Positions 8,827-17,873 are shown, numbered from the stretch's first letter. The stretch is DNA of 64,000 nt from Lachnospiraceae bacterium (GCA_910573755.1 CAJTBO010000006.1:62001-126000), one strand, 5' to 3'. Translations and numbers: made by a program. The notes: a model not told the origin generated them from the sequence alone.

Positions 8827-9276
8827 TTACCGGAAAACTGCACGCTCTCCTTCAAGCCATCTCCTGTTTTCCGTGCTTTTCCCCCATGCCTCGAGCGCAA
8901 GATCATATGTACCCGTAACTTTACGCTCCACTTCCTTTAATCCTTTTCTTATCTCCAACTGACCGCTCTTCAGCGAGGATACTTCCGATTCAACTCTGTC
9001 CAGTCTGTTTTCTATTTTGTCAAAATGATTGTCCATTCCATCTAAACGCTCGTCCATTCCATCTAAGCGCTCGTCCATTCCATCTAAGCGCTCGTCCATT
9101 CCATCTAAGCGCTCGTCCATTCTGTCAAAACGCTCGTCCATTCTGTCAAAGCGCTCGTCCATTCTGTCAAAACGTTCGTCCATCCCGTCCAGACGGCTGT
9201 CTATCCCCTCCAGACGCTCATTGATCGGCTGCAACAGCCCCTGTATCGCCTGTAAATCACTTCTCGTCAATGTCAT
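8827..9276 (-). CDS. Heptad-repeat coiled-coil protein, copy A
   Basis: Small soluble protein of unknown function (149 aa). After the N-terminal MTLTRSDLQAIQGLLQPINE it has seven consecutive MDER[FL]D[GR] heptads, encoded by 21-bp tandem repeats, then IENRLDRVESEVSSLKSG and a conserved tail ending EGERAVFR. The heptads predict one long parallel coiled coil. There is no signal peptide or membrane span. The start at 9276 is supported by AAGGAGGG and by the matching start of copy B; the longer frame to 9324 is not. It lies 54 bp after copy B and is nearly identical outside the repeats. Function not recognised. Confidence 0.8.
   Translation of the reverse strand: MTLTRSDLQAIQGLLQPINERLEGIDSRLDGMDERFDRMDERFDRMDERFDRMDERLDGMDERLDGMDERLDGMDERLDGMDNHFDKIENRLDRVESEVSSLKSGQLEIRKGLKEVERKVTGTYDLALEAWGKSTENRRWLEGERAVFR
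9029..9190. repeat. 21-bp minisatellite encoding heptads, copy A (7 units)
   Basis: Seven tandem 21-bp units of the type CTCGTCCATTCCATCTAAGCG (plus strand given in part) encode the MDER heptads of copy A. The opposite strand stays open across the array, which creates a spurious plus-strand frame. Confidence 0.85.
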
Positions 9277-9330
9277 TTCAACGCCCTCCTTTTCTTTCTT
9301 ACCGCGCCCGCGCATTTCTTTCACTGAACT

Positions 9331-9843
9331 TTACTGGAAAACTGCACGCTCTCCTTCAAGCCATCTCCTGTTTTCCGTGCTTTTCCCCCATGCCTCGAGC
9401 GCAAGATCATATGTACCCGTAACTTTACGCTCCACTTCCTTTAATCCTTTTCTTATCTCCAACTGACCGCTCTTCAGTGAAGATACTTCCGATTCAACTC
9501 TGTCCAGTCTGTTTTCTATTCTGTCAAAATGATTGTCCATTCCATCTAAACGCTCATCCATTCCATCTAAACGCTCATCCATTCTGTCAAAACGCTCGTC
9601 CATTCCGTCAAAACGTTCGTCCATTCCATCTAAACGCTCATCCATTCTGTCAAAACGCTCGTCCATTCCATCTAAACGCTCATCCATTCTGTCAAAACGC
9701 TCATCCATTCCGTCAAAACGCTCGTCCATTCTGTCAAAACGTTCGTCCATTCCGTCCAGACGGCTGTCTATCCCCTCCAGATGCTCATTGATCGGCTGTA
9801 ACAGCCCCTGTATCGCCTGTAAATCACTTCTCGTCAACGCCAT
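9331..9843 (-). CDS. Heptad-repeat coiled-coil protein, copy B
   Basis: Tandem paralogue of copy A (170 aa) with ten MDER heptads instead of seven; the 21-residue difference is exactly three repeat units. Head (MALTRSDLQAIQGLLQP) and tail (EGERAVFQ) are almost the same as in copy A, and the DNA of the last 200 bp is nearly identical, so the duplication is recent. A GGGGGT-type site precedes the ATG. It is the first gene of the pair and is probably transcribed from the 418-bp gap at 9844-10261. Function not recognised. Confidence 0.8.
   Translation of the reverse strand: MALTRSDLQAIQGLLQPINEHLEGIDSRLDGMDERFDRMDERFDGMDERFDRMDERLDGMDERFDRMDERLDGMDERFDGMDERFDRMDERLDGMDERLDGMDNHFDRIENRLDRVESEVSSLKSGQLEIRKGLKEVERKVTGTYDLALEAWGKSTENRRWLEGERAVFQ
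9540..9765. repeat. 21-bp minisatellite encoding heptads, copy B (10 units)
   Basis: Ten tandem 21-bp units, a mix of F-R, F-G and L-G type heptads in an order different from copy A. This pattern is expected from slippage or unequal crossing-over. Confidence 0.85.
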
Positions 9844-10261
9844 TTCAATACCCCCTTTGTTTTATCAATGCCTGTTTTGTTTTCATTTTTCGTTCCATAC
9901 ATTTCCTCTCTTTCGTGTCAGACAGAGAGATTCATTCCAAATATCTTCTCCCTGTCGATCAGTTATTCAGTTACAAAGCAAGGAGTCCGCAGATACCATG
10001 TCTGCTCAGATACAAAAGCTTTCTTTTCATAGAATGCTCTGTTAAGATAATCAGAATCTTAGAAGGGTTTCTTTGCTTGGATTTCAGTCTACCACAATCG
10101 CTCCTCATTTACAAGAAAAAATCATAAATATAACAAATATAAAATATAACCTGAAGCACAAAACACACTCTCCGAATTTTCTATTGCCACACATCGCAGA
10201 AAGCCCTGAAACTGTTAAAACAATTATCAGGACTTCCGATCATACCATATCCATTCTTCTT
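9844..10261. other. AT-rich intergenic region, no gene seen
   Basis: This 418-bp region should hold the promoter of the coiled-coil pair. Only short frames without binding sites occur. A stem (10201-10209 with 10227-10235, AAGTCCTGA/TCAGGGCTT on the minus strand) lies 26 bp past the gltD stop and may end that transcript, though the following T-run is weak. Confidence 0.5.
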
Positions 10262-11755
10262 TTACTGTATCGCCAGATTCGTATACCCCATCAGGCTTAA
10301 ATCCACCTCCCGCGCGCACTCCCGTCCCTGCCGGATCGCCTTTACAACCAGCGACTGCCCGGTATGCATATCTCCGGCAGTAAATACTCTCTCCACAGAA
10401 GTCAGAAATCCATCCGCCTGTGTCTTTACATTCCTCCTGCCGTCCACTTCCACCTGAAAGGCATCCGTCACATACTTCTGGCTCCCCAGAAAACCCGCCG
10501 CAATGATCAGCACCTCGCAGGGCAGCTCTCTTTCGCTTCCGGCAACCTCCGCCATTACCATGCGCCCGCTCTTTTCCTCTTTTTGAAATCCGACTTTCAC
10601 AGTCTTTACCGCTGCCAGATTTCCCGCTTTATCTTTCACAAACTCCTTCACAGTAGTTTCATAAACTCTCGGATCTTTTCCAAATACCGCGATCGCCTCC
10701 TCCTGACCGTAATCCGTTTTGCAGACTTTCGGCCACTGAGGCCAGGGATTATTCTCCGCCCGCTCATCCGGCGCCTTCGGCATCATCTCGATCTGAGTCA
10801 CGGATTTACAGCCATGACGGATGCAGGTTCCCACACAGTCATTTCCGGTATCGCCTCCGCCCACAATCACCACATTCTTTCCCTTTACTTCCACATACTT
10901 TTTATCCGCAAAATCGCTGTCCAGAAGGCTCTTTGTATTTCCCGCCAGAAAGTCCACCGCGAAACAGATGCCTTTCGCGTCCCTGCCCGGCGCATCCAGA
11001 TCCCGGGGATCAGAAGAACCACAGGCAAGCACTACCCTGTCAAATTCCTGAAGAAGTTCCTTCGCTTTCTTATCCTTTCCCACATCCACACCGGTCACAA
11101 AAGTAATACCCTCTTCCTCCATGATCTTCACTTTTCTGTCAATGATGTGTTTTTCCAGTTTCATATTCGGAATACCATACATCAAAAGCCCGCCGATCCT
11201 GTCGGAACGTTCGAACACCGTCACCAGATGTCCGCGTCTGTTCAGCTGATCCGCCGCAGCCAGTCCGGAAGGACCGGACCCTACCACTGCCACCTTTTTT
11301 CCGGTCCTCACTTTCGGCGGCTTTGCCGCCGCATAACCCTTCTGGTAGGCATTCTCTATGATCGCATATTCATTTTCCTTCGTGGAAACCGCCTCCCCGT
11401 TCAGAGAGCAGGTACATGCCTTCTCACACAGCGCGGGGCACACTCTCGATGTAAACTCCGGAAAATTGTTGGTCTTATGCAGCCTGTTATAAGCCTCCTG
11501 CCAGTTTCCCATATACACCAGTTCATTCCACTCCGGCACAAGATTATGCAAAGGACACCCGCTGGTCATCCCTGCCAGCGTCATTCCCGACTGGCAGAAC
11601 GGCACGCCGCAATCCATACACCGCGCCCCCTGCAGACGCTGCCGCTCCATCGGCAGATGCTCATGAAACTCATCAAAATGCCTGATCCGGTTCTTCGGCT
11701 CCTGCGCTTTTGCTGTTTCTCTATTATATTCTAAAAATCCGGTTGGTTTTCCCAT
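10262..11755 (-). CDS. gltD: Glutamate synthase [NADPH] small (beta) subunit
   Basis: Electron-input subunit of GOGAT (497 aa). It oxidises NADPH and passes electrons to the large subunit for glutamate formation from glutamine and 2-oxoglutarate. The N-terminus carries the Cys sets for two 4Fe-4S clusters (CMDCGVPFCQSG, then CPALCEKACTCSLNG). The FAD site is VAVVGSGPSGLAAADQ and the NADPH site VVIVGGGDTGNDC. The C-terminal FAD-closing motif is AGDMHTGQSLVV. The start MGKPTGFLEYN has AGGAGAAAGAAAG upstream. This start region is repeated upstream as decoys. It is in an operon behind gltB, separated by 377 bp of repeats and hairpins. Confidence 0.96.
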   Translation of the reverse strand: MGKPTGFLEYNRETAKAQEPKNRIRHFDEFHEHLPMERQRLQGARCMDCGVPFCQSGMTLAGMTSGCPLHNLVPEWNELVYMGNWQEAYNRLHKTNNFPEFTSRVCPALCEKACTCSLNGEAVSTKENEYAIIENAYQKGYAAAKPPKVRTGKKVAVVGSGPSGLAAADQLNRRGHLVTVFERSDRIGGLLMYGIPNMKLEKHIIDRKVKIMEEEGITFVTGVDVGKDKKAKELLQEFDRVVLACGSSDPRDLDAPGRDAKGICFAVDFLAGNTKSLLDSDFADKKYVEVKGKNVVIVGGGDTGNDCVGTCIRHGCKSVTQIEMMPKAPDERAENNPWPQWPKVCKTDYGQEEAIAVFGKDPRVYETTVKEFVKDKAGNLAAVKTVKVGFQKEEKSGRMVMAEVAGSERELPCEVLIIAAGFLGSQKYVTDAFQVEVDGRRNVKTQADGFLTSVERVFTAGDMHTGQSLVVKAIRQGRECAREVDLSLMGYTNLAIQ

Positions 11756-12041
11756 CTTTCTTTCTCCTATTCCATCTTCTTCTATACGGGAACCTTCTCA
11801 ATTTTCTTTCGAAAATCGAGAAGCAGCAAATAACTTCACCTCACGGTTCAGTTATTTTTATTCTAAAAATCCAGTTGGTTTTCCCATCTTTCTTTCTCCT
11901 ATTCCATCTTCTTCTATACGGGAACCTTCTCAATTTTCTTCCGAAAATCGAGAAGCAGCAAATAACTTCACCTCACGGTTCAGTTATTTTTTATTCTAAA
12001 AATCCAGTTGGTTTTCCCATCTTTCTTTCTCCTATTCCATC
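11729..12041 (-). repeat. Tandem duplication of the gltD translation start (132/133-bp units plus a partial third)
   Basis: Units cover 11729-11860 and 11861-11993, with a partial copy at 11994-12041. Each holds the gltD ribosome binding site and ATG (at 11755, 11887 and 12020). In the two upstream copies the frame stops after nine codons (MGKPTGFLE then TAA), so two decoy mini-ORFs precede real gltD. Each full unit also has a 13-bp hairpin (11794-11823 and 11926-11955, CTTCTCGATTTTC against GAAAATTGAGAAG). Confidence 0.9.
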
Positions 12042-12063
12042 CCTTTCCGGGCATTCGCCCTAT

Positions 12064-12125
12064 GCAGCATACACCGCTGCCCCGGCGATGAGCAAACTCC
12101 CTGCCGGGACAGCGGCGCATGCTGC
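12064..12125 (-). other. Long GC-rich intercistronic hairpin just after gltB
   Basis: Arms 12064-12086 and 12103-12125 (23 nt each, about 20 paired) surround a 16-nt loop, starting 8 bp after the gltB stop. No T-run follows, so it is not a normal terminator. It may stabilise the gltB mRNA or reduce read-through into gltD. Confidence 0.7.
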
Positions 12126-12132
12126 GCACTGC

Positions 12133-15100
12133 TCATTGCTTACGCGCATAGAACGCCTCGATCTGCGCCTGCTCCGCCGAAAGCCCTTTCTCTTCCATCT
12201 GCACGATCATCTTCTGGATCTTCTCATAATCATGGGGAATGATCTTTTTAAACTTCGTCAGATACTGAGCAAAATGATCCAGAATCTCCTTCCCTTTGAC
12301 TGATCCGGTCAGCGCAACATGCTCCCTGATCAGTTCCTTTAACTCTATCACGTCATACTTGGAAGTCACTTCATAGGAAGAAACCATTGCTTTGTTGATC
12401 TTCGTATACAGATCATTGTCATCATCCAGCACATAAGCCACGCCGCCGCTCATCCCTGCCGCAAAGTTCTTTCCCACCTTGCCGATGATCACAACCCGTC
12501 CGCCGGTCATATACTCGCAGCCGTGGTCACCCACGCCTTCCACCACCGCCAGCGCGCCGGAATTTCTGACACAGAACCGCTCCCCCGCCACACCGTTAAT
12601 ATAAGCCTTGCCGGAAGTCGCCCCGTACAGTGCCACATTACCGATAATGATATTTTCATCCTGTTTAAAGGTACTGCCCTTCGGCGGATAAACAATCAGC
12701 TTTCCGCCGGAAAGTCCCTTGCCGAAGTAATCGTTGGAGTCTCCCTCCAGTTCCAGCGTCAGCCCCTTCGGAATAAACGCGCCGAAACTCTGTCCGCCTG
12801 CGCCGCGGCACACCACCCGGAAGGTATCTTCCGGCAGCCCTTCCCCGTATCTTCTCGTGATCTCCGAACCGAAAATGGTTCCGAACGCTCTGTCCGTATT
12901 GGAGACCTCCATCTCCAGCCTGCCCTTTTCCCCGTTTTCCAGCGCCTTCCCCAGCTTTGCCAGCAGCACCTTCATATCCGGTGTCTTTTCCAGTTTAAAA
13001 TCATAAACCTGTTTCGGATCGAAAATATATTTTCTGCCGGATCTTTCATAGGGATTTTTCAAAATCAGGCTCAGATCCACCTGCTTAAGCCTCTCCGGCA
13101 GGTTTTCCCGCACCTTCAAAAGCTCCGTATGCCCCACCAGTTCATCCACGGTGCGCACACCCAGCTTTGCCATATATTCCCGCAGTTCCTCCGCGATAAA
13201 TTTCATAAAGTTTTCCACATATTCTGGTTTGCCCCGGAATCTCTTCCGCAGTTCCGGATTCTGGGTAGCCACACCTACAGGACAGGTATCCAGATTGCAG
13301 ACCCGCATCATCACACAGCCCATTGTCACAAGAGGCGCCGTTGCAAAACCGAACTCCTCCGCGCCCAGAATCGCCGCAATGGCGACGTCCCTGCCGCTCA
13401 TCAGCTTCCCGTCCGTCTCGATCCGCACCTTGTTTCTCAGTCCGTTCTGGATCAGCGTCTGATGCGTCTCCGCAAGTCCCAGCTCCCAGGGCAGTCCCGC
13501 GTTGTGGATCGAAGTTCTGGGCGCCGCCCCCGTTCCTCCGTCATAACCGGATACCAGAATCACCTGCGCTCCCGCTTTTGCCACACCCGCCGCCACGGTA
13601 CCCACACCCGCCTCCGATACCAGTTTTACGGAGATCCTTGCCTGCCTGTTGGCATTTTTCAGATCATAGATCAACTGTGCCAGATCTTCTATGGAATAAA
13701 TATCATGATGGGGCGGCGGCGAGATCAGGCTCACGCCGGGCGTGGAATGCCTTGTCTTCGCGATCCAGGGATATACCTTGCTCCCCGGCAGATGGCCGCC
13801 TTCGCCGGGCTTTGCCCCCTGCGCCATCTTGATCTGAATTTCCTGTGCACTGATCAGGTAACGGCTGGTCACGCCGAAACGCCCGGAAGCCACCTGCTTG
13901 ATAGCGGAACACTTATCTTCGCTGCTCCCGCAGGTAGCAAGCCGCTCTTCCTCCTCACCGCCTTCACCGGTATTGGATTTTCCGTGCAGATGATTCATCG
14001 CCACCGCCAGTGTTTCATGGGCCTCCTTAGAGATGGAACCGTAGGACATGGCGCCTGTCTTGAACCTTGTGACGATCTTTTCCACGCTCTCCACCTCGGC
14101 AAGAGGCACAGGCTTTTTCACATAGTTAAATTCCATCAGCCCACGGAGATTTCTCACCGACTCTTCATTATCCACCATCGCAGTGTATTGTTTAAATAAC
14201 TGATAATCCCCGCGTCTCGCCGCCTCCTGCAGCGTATGGATCGTCGCCGGATTATACAGATGCTCCTCCGCGCCGCTGCGCATCTGGTGATGCCCCGGAT
14301 GATCCAAAGACAGATCATTCTCCAGCCCTAATGGATCAAACGCCATGGAGTGCAGCGTATCCACCTCTTTTTCAATATCTTTCAGCGTAATACCGCCCAC
14401 CCGGCATACCGTTCCCGTAAAATAGGTATCAATGACACTTCTGTCAATTCCGATCGCCTCAAAGATCTTGGAACCCTCATAGGACTGGATCGTGGAAATC
14501 CCCATCTTGGAAGCGATCTTCACAATGCCGTGAAGCACCGCCCCATTGTAATCGTCCACCGCCGCATAATAATCCTTATCCAGCATATGGTTTTCGATCA
14601 GTTCCTTCACACTCTCCTGCGCCAGATAGGGATTTACCGCACAGGCACCAAAGCCGAGCAGTGTTGCAAAATGATGCACCTCTCTGGGCTCCGCAGACTC
14701 CAGTATCACCGCCACGCTGGTACGCTTTTTCGTCTCCACCAGATGCTGATTCAGCGCCGATACCGCCAGCAGGGAAGGGATCGCCACATGGTTCTCATCC
14801 ACGCCCCGGTCCGACAGGATCAGAATGTTCACGCCTTTCCTGAACTCCCTGTCCGCCTCCACAAAGAGCCTGTTTACCGCCTTTTCCAGACTGGTGTTCT
14901 TATAATAAATGATCGGCACAACACCCACCTGAAACCCCTCGTGGTGCATATTTTTGATCTTCAGAATATCCGTATTGGTCAGGATCGGATTCTGCACCTT
15001 CAGCACCGTACAGTTATCCGGCTTTTCCTCCAACAGATTTCCATCCTTACCGATATAGACCGTGGTGGAAGTCACAATTTCCTCACGGATCGCATCGATA

Positions 15101-16677
15101 GGCGGATTTGTCACCTGGGCAAACAACTGTTTAAAAGAATCAAACAGCGGATGGTGGGCTGAGGAAAGCACCGGCAGAGGCGTATCGATCCCCATCGCCG
15201 CCGTCGCTTCCGCACCGTTTTTCGCCATCGGCAGAATACTGTTTCTCAGTTCTTCGTAAGTATATCCAAAAGCTTTCTGCATCTTCTGTCTCTCGATCTC
15301 CGAAAACTCCGGCACCCTCTGATTCGGAATCTTTAATTCCTGCAGCGTCACCAGATGGGAATCCAGCCATTCCCCGTAGGGCTCTCTGGAAGCATAGTAC
15401 TCCTTGATCTCATCATCTCCGATCACCCTGCCTGCCACCGTATCCACCAGCAGCATCTTTCCCGGATGCAGCCGTTCTTTTACCAGAACCTGAGAAGGCT
15501 CTATATCCACTACTCCTACTTCCGATGCAAGGATCAGCGTATCATTCTTTGTAACCAGATACCGGGAAGGACGAAGGCCGTTTCGATCCAGCACCGCCCC
15601 CATCACATCCCCGTCGGAAAACACAATGGAAGCCGGACCGTCCCAGGGCTCCATCATGGTCGCGTAGTATTGGTAAAAGTCCCGCTTTTTCCGGCTCATG
15701 GTCCTGTTGTTCGCCCAGGGCTCGGGAATCGTGATCATCACCGCCAACGGCAGATCCATCCCGCTCATCACCAGAAATTCCAGCGTATTGTCCAGCATCG
15801 CGGAATCCGAACCGGAAGCATTGATGACCGGCAGCACCTTCCCGAGCTGGTCTTTTAAATGTTCCGACTCCATGTTCTCTTCCCTTGCCAGCATCTTATC
15901 CGCATTGCCCCGGATCGTATTGATCTCCCCGTTATGTACGATAAACCTGTTCGGATGCGCCCTCTCCCAGGAAGGATTCGTATTTGTTGAAAATCTCGAA
16001 TGCACGATGGCAATAGCGGATTCATAATCCTGATCCTGCAGATCCGCAAAAAACGTCCGAAGCTGCCCCACAAGGAACATCCCCTTATAGACAATGGTCC
16101 TGCTGGATAAAGAAACCACATACGTCACATCCGTAGACTGCTCAAAAATTCTTCTGACAATATAAAGCTTTCTGTCAAAAGCAAGCCCTTTCTCCACATC
16201 AAAAGGCTTTTTCACAAAAGCCTGCATAATATGCGGCATACATTCCACCGCCTTTTTCCCCAGCACTTCCGGGAATGTGGCAACCTCACGCCAACCCAAA
16301 AATTCCAGTCCCTCTTTCTCCACAATGATCTCAAACATTTTCTTCGCCTGATTACACTGCAGTTCGTCCTGTGGAAAAAAGAACATGCCCACGCCGTACT
16401 CCCGCTCCCCGCCGATCTGAATCCCCAGCGGCTTTGTCACCTTCCGCATAAACCGATGGGGCACCTGCGTTAAAATACCGACGCCGTCCCCTGTTTTTCC
16501 TTCCGCGTCCCTGCCTGCCCTGTGCTCCAGATTCTCCACGATCTTCAGGGCATTCTCCACCGTATCCCTGCTCTTTACTCCCTTAATATTGACACAGGCA
16601 CCGATCCCGCAGTTATCATGTTCAAATTCCGCCCTGTAAAGCGGCGCCCTCTCCGCCGTCATTTTTGCATCAAACAT
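12133..16677 (-). CDS. gltB: Glutamate synthase large (alpha) subunit
   Basis: Catalytic subunit of GOGAT (1514 aa, the usual length). The class II glutaminase nucleophile is Cys23 in DNCGIGACV, exposed after removal of a short propeptide. Ammonia passes to the FMN synthase domain (roughly residues 800-1200), which includes GEGGEEEERL and the 3Fe-4S ligands in CVMMRVCNLDTCPVG. The C-terminal beta-helix (about 1260-1500) has the GGxG repeats of the family. The ATG at 16677 is preceded by GGAG at 8 nt; the longer frame to 16704 lacks a binding site. gltB and gltD form one operon for ammonium assimilation. Confidence 0.97.
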   Translation of the reverse strand: MFDAKMTAERAPLYRAEFEHDNCGIGACVNIKGVKSRDTVENALKIVENLEHRAGRDAEGKTGDGVGILTQVPHRFMRKVTKPLGIQIGGEREYGVGMFFFPQDELQCNQAKKMFEIIVEKEGLEFLGWREVATFPEVLGKKAVECMPHIMQAFVKKPFDVEKGLAFDRKLYIVRRIFEQSTDVTYVVSLSSRTIVYKGMFLVGQLRTFFADLQDQDYESAIAIVHSRFSTNTNPSWERAHPNRFIVHNGEINTIRGNADKMLAREENMESEHLKDQLGKVLPVINASGSDSAMLDNTLEFLVMSGMDLPLAVMITIPEPWANNRTMSRKKRDFYQYYATMMEPWDGPASIVFSDGDVMGAVLDRNGLRPSRYLVTKNDTLILASEVGVVDIEPSQVLVKERLHPGKMLLVDTVAGRVIGDDEIKEYYASREPYGEWLDSHLVTLQELKIPNQRVPEFSEIERQKMQKAFGYTYEELRNSILPMAKNGAEATAAMGIDTPLPVLSSAHHPLFDSFKQLFAQVTNPPIDAIREEIVTSTTVYIGKDGNLLEEKPDNCTVLKVQNPILTNTDILKIKNMHHEGFQVGVVPIIYYKNTSLEKAVNRLFVEADREFRKGVNILILSDRGVDENHVAIPSLLAVSALNQHLVETKKRTSVAVILESAEPREVHHFATLLGFGACAVNPYLAQESVKELIENHMLDKDYYAAVDDYNGAVLHGIVKIASKMGISTIQSYEGSKIFEAIGIDRSVIDTYFTGTVCRVGGITLKDIEKEVDTLHSMAFDPLGLENDLSLDHPGHHQMRSGAEEHLYNPATIHTLQEAARRGDYQLFKQYTAMVDNEESVRNLRGLMEFNYVKKPVPLAEVESVEKIVTRFKTGAMSYGSISKEAHETLAVAMNHLHGKSNTGEGGEEEERLATCGSSEDKCSAIKQVASGRFGVTSRYLISAQEIQIKMAQGAKPGEGGHLPGSKVYPWIAKTRHSTPGVSLISPPPHHDIYSIEDLAQLIYDLKNANRQARISVKLVSEAGVGTVAAGVAKAGAQVILVSGYDGGTGAAPRTSIHNAGLPWELGLAETHQTLIQNGLRNKVRIETDGKLMSGRDVAIAAILGAEEFGFATAPLVTMGCVMMRVCNLDTCPVGVATQNPELRKRFRGKPEYVENFMKFIAEELREYMAKLGVRTVDELVGHTELLKVRENLPERLKQVDLSLILKNPYERSGRKYIFDPKQVYDFKLEKTPDMKVLLAKLGKALENGEKGRLEMEVSNTDRAFGTIFGSEITRRYGEGLPEDTFRVVCRGAGGQSFGAFIPKGLTLELEGDSNDYFGKGLSGGKLIVYPPKGSTFKQDENIIIGNVALYGATSGKAYINGVAGERFCVRNSGALAVVEGVGDHGCEYMTGGRVVIIGKVGKNFAAGMSGGVAYVLDDDNDLYTKINKAMVSSYEVTSKYDVIELKELIREHVALTGSVKGKEILDHFAQYLTKFKKIIPHDYEKIQKMIVQMEEKGLSAEQAQIEAFYARKQ

Positions 16678-16732
16678 CTCTTTATCTCCATTCCAGTGCC
16701 GCATCCGCCGTTAAAACTGATGCTGTTTTCCG

Positions 16733-16738
16733 ATTATA
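16733..16738 (-). promoter_or_regulatory. Extended -10 promoter of gltB
   Basis: TGTGTATAATCGG on the minus strand gives a perfect TATAAT with an upstream TG. No good -35 box is visible because the upstream DNA is the terminator hairpin. The predicted leader is about 50 nt. Confidence 0.6.
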
Positions 16739-16743
16739 CACAC

Positions 16744-16784
16744 AAAAAAAGTCGCAAAGGAAGCTTTCAGCGCTCCTTTGCGGC
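16744..16784 (-). terminator. Rho-independent terminator upstream of gltB
   Basis: On the minus strand GCCGCAAAGGAGC pairs with GCTTCCTTTGCGAC and is followed by seven T. It probably ends the CPBP-protease transcript. It lies only about 5 bp from the gltB -10 box, so an attenuator role is also possible. Confidence 0.85.
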
Positions 16785-16927
16785 TTTCGAGTATCACTAT
16801 ACAACAAAATTTTTCATTTGTAAAGAGTAAAAACCAACATCCTTCCCGGTTTCCTTAACAGTTCGTTTCCAGCCACGGCCCGGAAGCTGCTTACAATAAC
16901 GATCCGGAGCGATATCAAAAATTTTGC

Positions 16928-16990
16928 TTCACAAAAATCGCCCCGGATCTGAATCATCTTCTCACCAAACGCACAGTAAAGGCCCATTCC
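16928..16990 (-). repeat. Dispersed repeat, copy 1 (about 60 bp)
   Basis: The segment is about 80% identical to 40245-40303. Shared blocks on the minus strand are CTTTTCACGG, CAGGAATG, TTTACTG, GCGTT and ATGATTC. It sits in the 246-bp gap between gltB's terminator and the CPBP gene, where no credible gene is seen. Confidence 0.6.
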
Positions 16991-17030
16991 TGTCCGTGAA
17001 AAGCAACACAGTTCCGCTCCCTGCAAGCTG

Positions 17031-17873
17031 TCATTCCACTCCGGCATCCTCCCTGCGGGAACTTTCCGCAATTCTTACTTCCCGTATCAAAAACAGACTC
17101 CCCGCCGCCGTAATCAGACCGAATACCCAGAACATAAGCGGCGAAAAGACAATCTCATACGCTTCAGGTATCATATTACAGAGGAAAATAACCGCATTTC
17201 CCAACCCGTGAAACAGCACCGGCGCCAGAAAACTGTCAAAATAAACATAGACAAGCGCCATCAGGGAACCGATCACAAAGGCATATACCCCCTGCACGAT
17301 ATTCCCGTGATAGACCCCGAACAAAAAGGCGGACGCCACAATGCCGAAAGCTGCCCGTCCGCAGGAACGGCGGAGCCTGTTATACAGCAAAAACCTGAAT
17401 ACGACCTCCTCCACAAGCGCAGACACGCCCGCATAAAGAACCAGTCCCATGCCAAGAGAAACCGCATACTGCCGCTGTGCCGTTTCCTGATACGCCCCCG
17501 ACTGCTCTATCAGGCCGGATAAACTTACCAATGTATTAAAAAAAACAACACAGGCGGCAGAAAAAACAAGCAGGGCGGGATATCTCAGGACCGACTGCCG
17601 CAATCCGTCCCCTCCTTTTTGTATTTCACTTTCCCCTCGCTTTTTCTTTTCCTTTCTCTGCTCCTCCCGTTCCTCCTCTATCATCGGAAAAAGCACCGCG
17701 CAGCCGCCCAGCATCGCGATCCCGTTTACAATGCTGCTGCCATCCTCCATCAAAAAAGCCATCCCGCCACCTGCCAGCAGCGTTCCCACGATCATGCGGA
17801 TCACATAGTATCCCACATAATATACGATAAGCGGTTTTATAAGCCCCCAAACCGCAGGCATTCCACGTCGCAT
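17031..17873 (-). CDS. CPBP family intramembrane glutamic endopeptidase
   Basis: Polytopic membrane protease of the CAAX-processing/bacteriocin-immunity (Abi) family (280 aa). The EExxxR motif is seen in VEEVVFRFLL, the FxxxH motif in FGVYHGNI and the HxxxN motif in FHGLGNAV. These are the usual catalytic residues. Eight or so hydrophobic segments are present, and a charged loop (EEEREEQRKEKKKR) lies at about residues 60-80. The start is uncertain: the frame extends to a GTG at 17918, and the ATG at 17873 follows an AAGGAC/GGAGAG region. The substrate is unknown. Confidence 0.85.
   Translation of the reverse strand: MRRGMPAVWGLIKPLIVYYVGYYVIRMIVGTLLAGGGMAFLMEDGSSIVNGIAMLGGCAVLFPMIEEEREEQRKEKKKRGESEIQKGGDGLRQSVLRYPALLVFSAACVVFFNTLVSLSGLIEQSGAYQETAQRQYAVSLGMGLVLYAGVSALVEEVVFRFLLYNRLRRSCGRAAFGIVASAFLFGVYHGNIVQGVYAFVIGSLMALVYVYFDSFLAPVLFHGLGNAVIFLCNMIPEAYEIVFSPLMFWVFGLITAAGSLFLIREVRIAESSRREDAGVE

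Noticed and set aside
9029..10045. Long plus-strand frames rich in SIPSKRSS repeats opposite the coiled-coil genes
   Set aside because: They are the complement of the 21-bp heptad arrays, whose period keeps several frames open; no ribosome sites, and the minus-strand genes have them.
12133..16677. Many long plus-strand frames inside gltB, for example 12523-14199
   Set aside because: Antisense shadows of a conserved gene; they have no family resemblance and no binding sites.
16814..17071. 85-codon minus-strand frame before gltB
   Set aside because: Spans the dispersed repeat and overlaps the CPBP 3' end; no family, no binding site.
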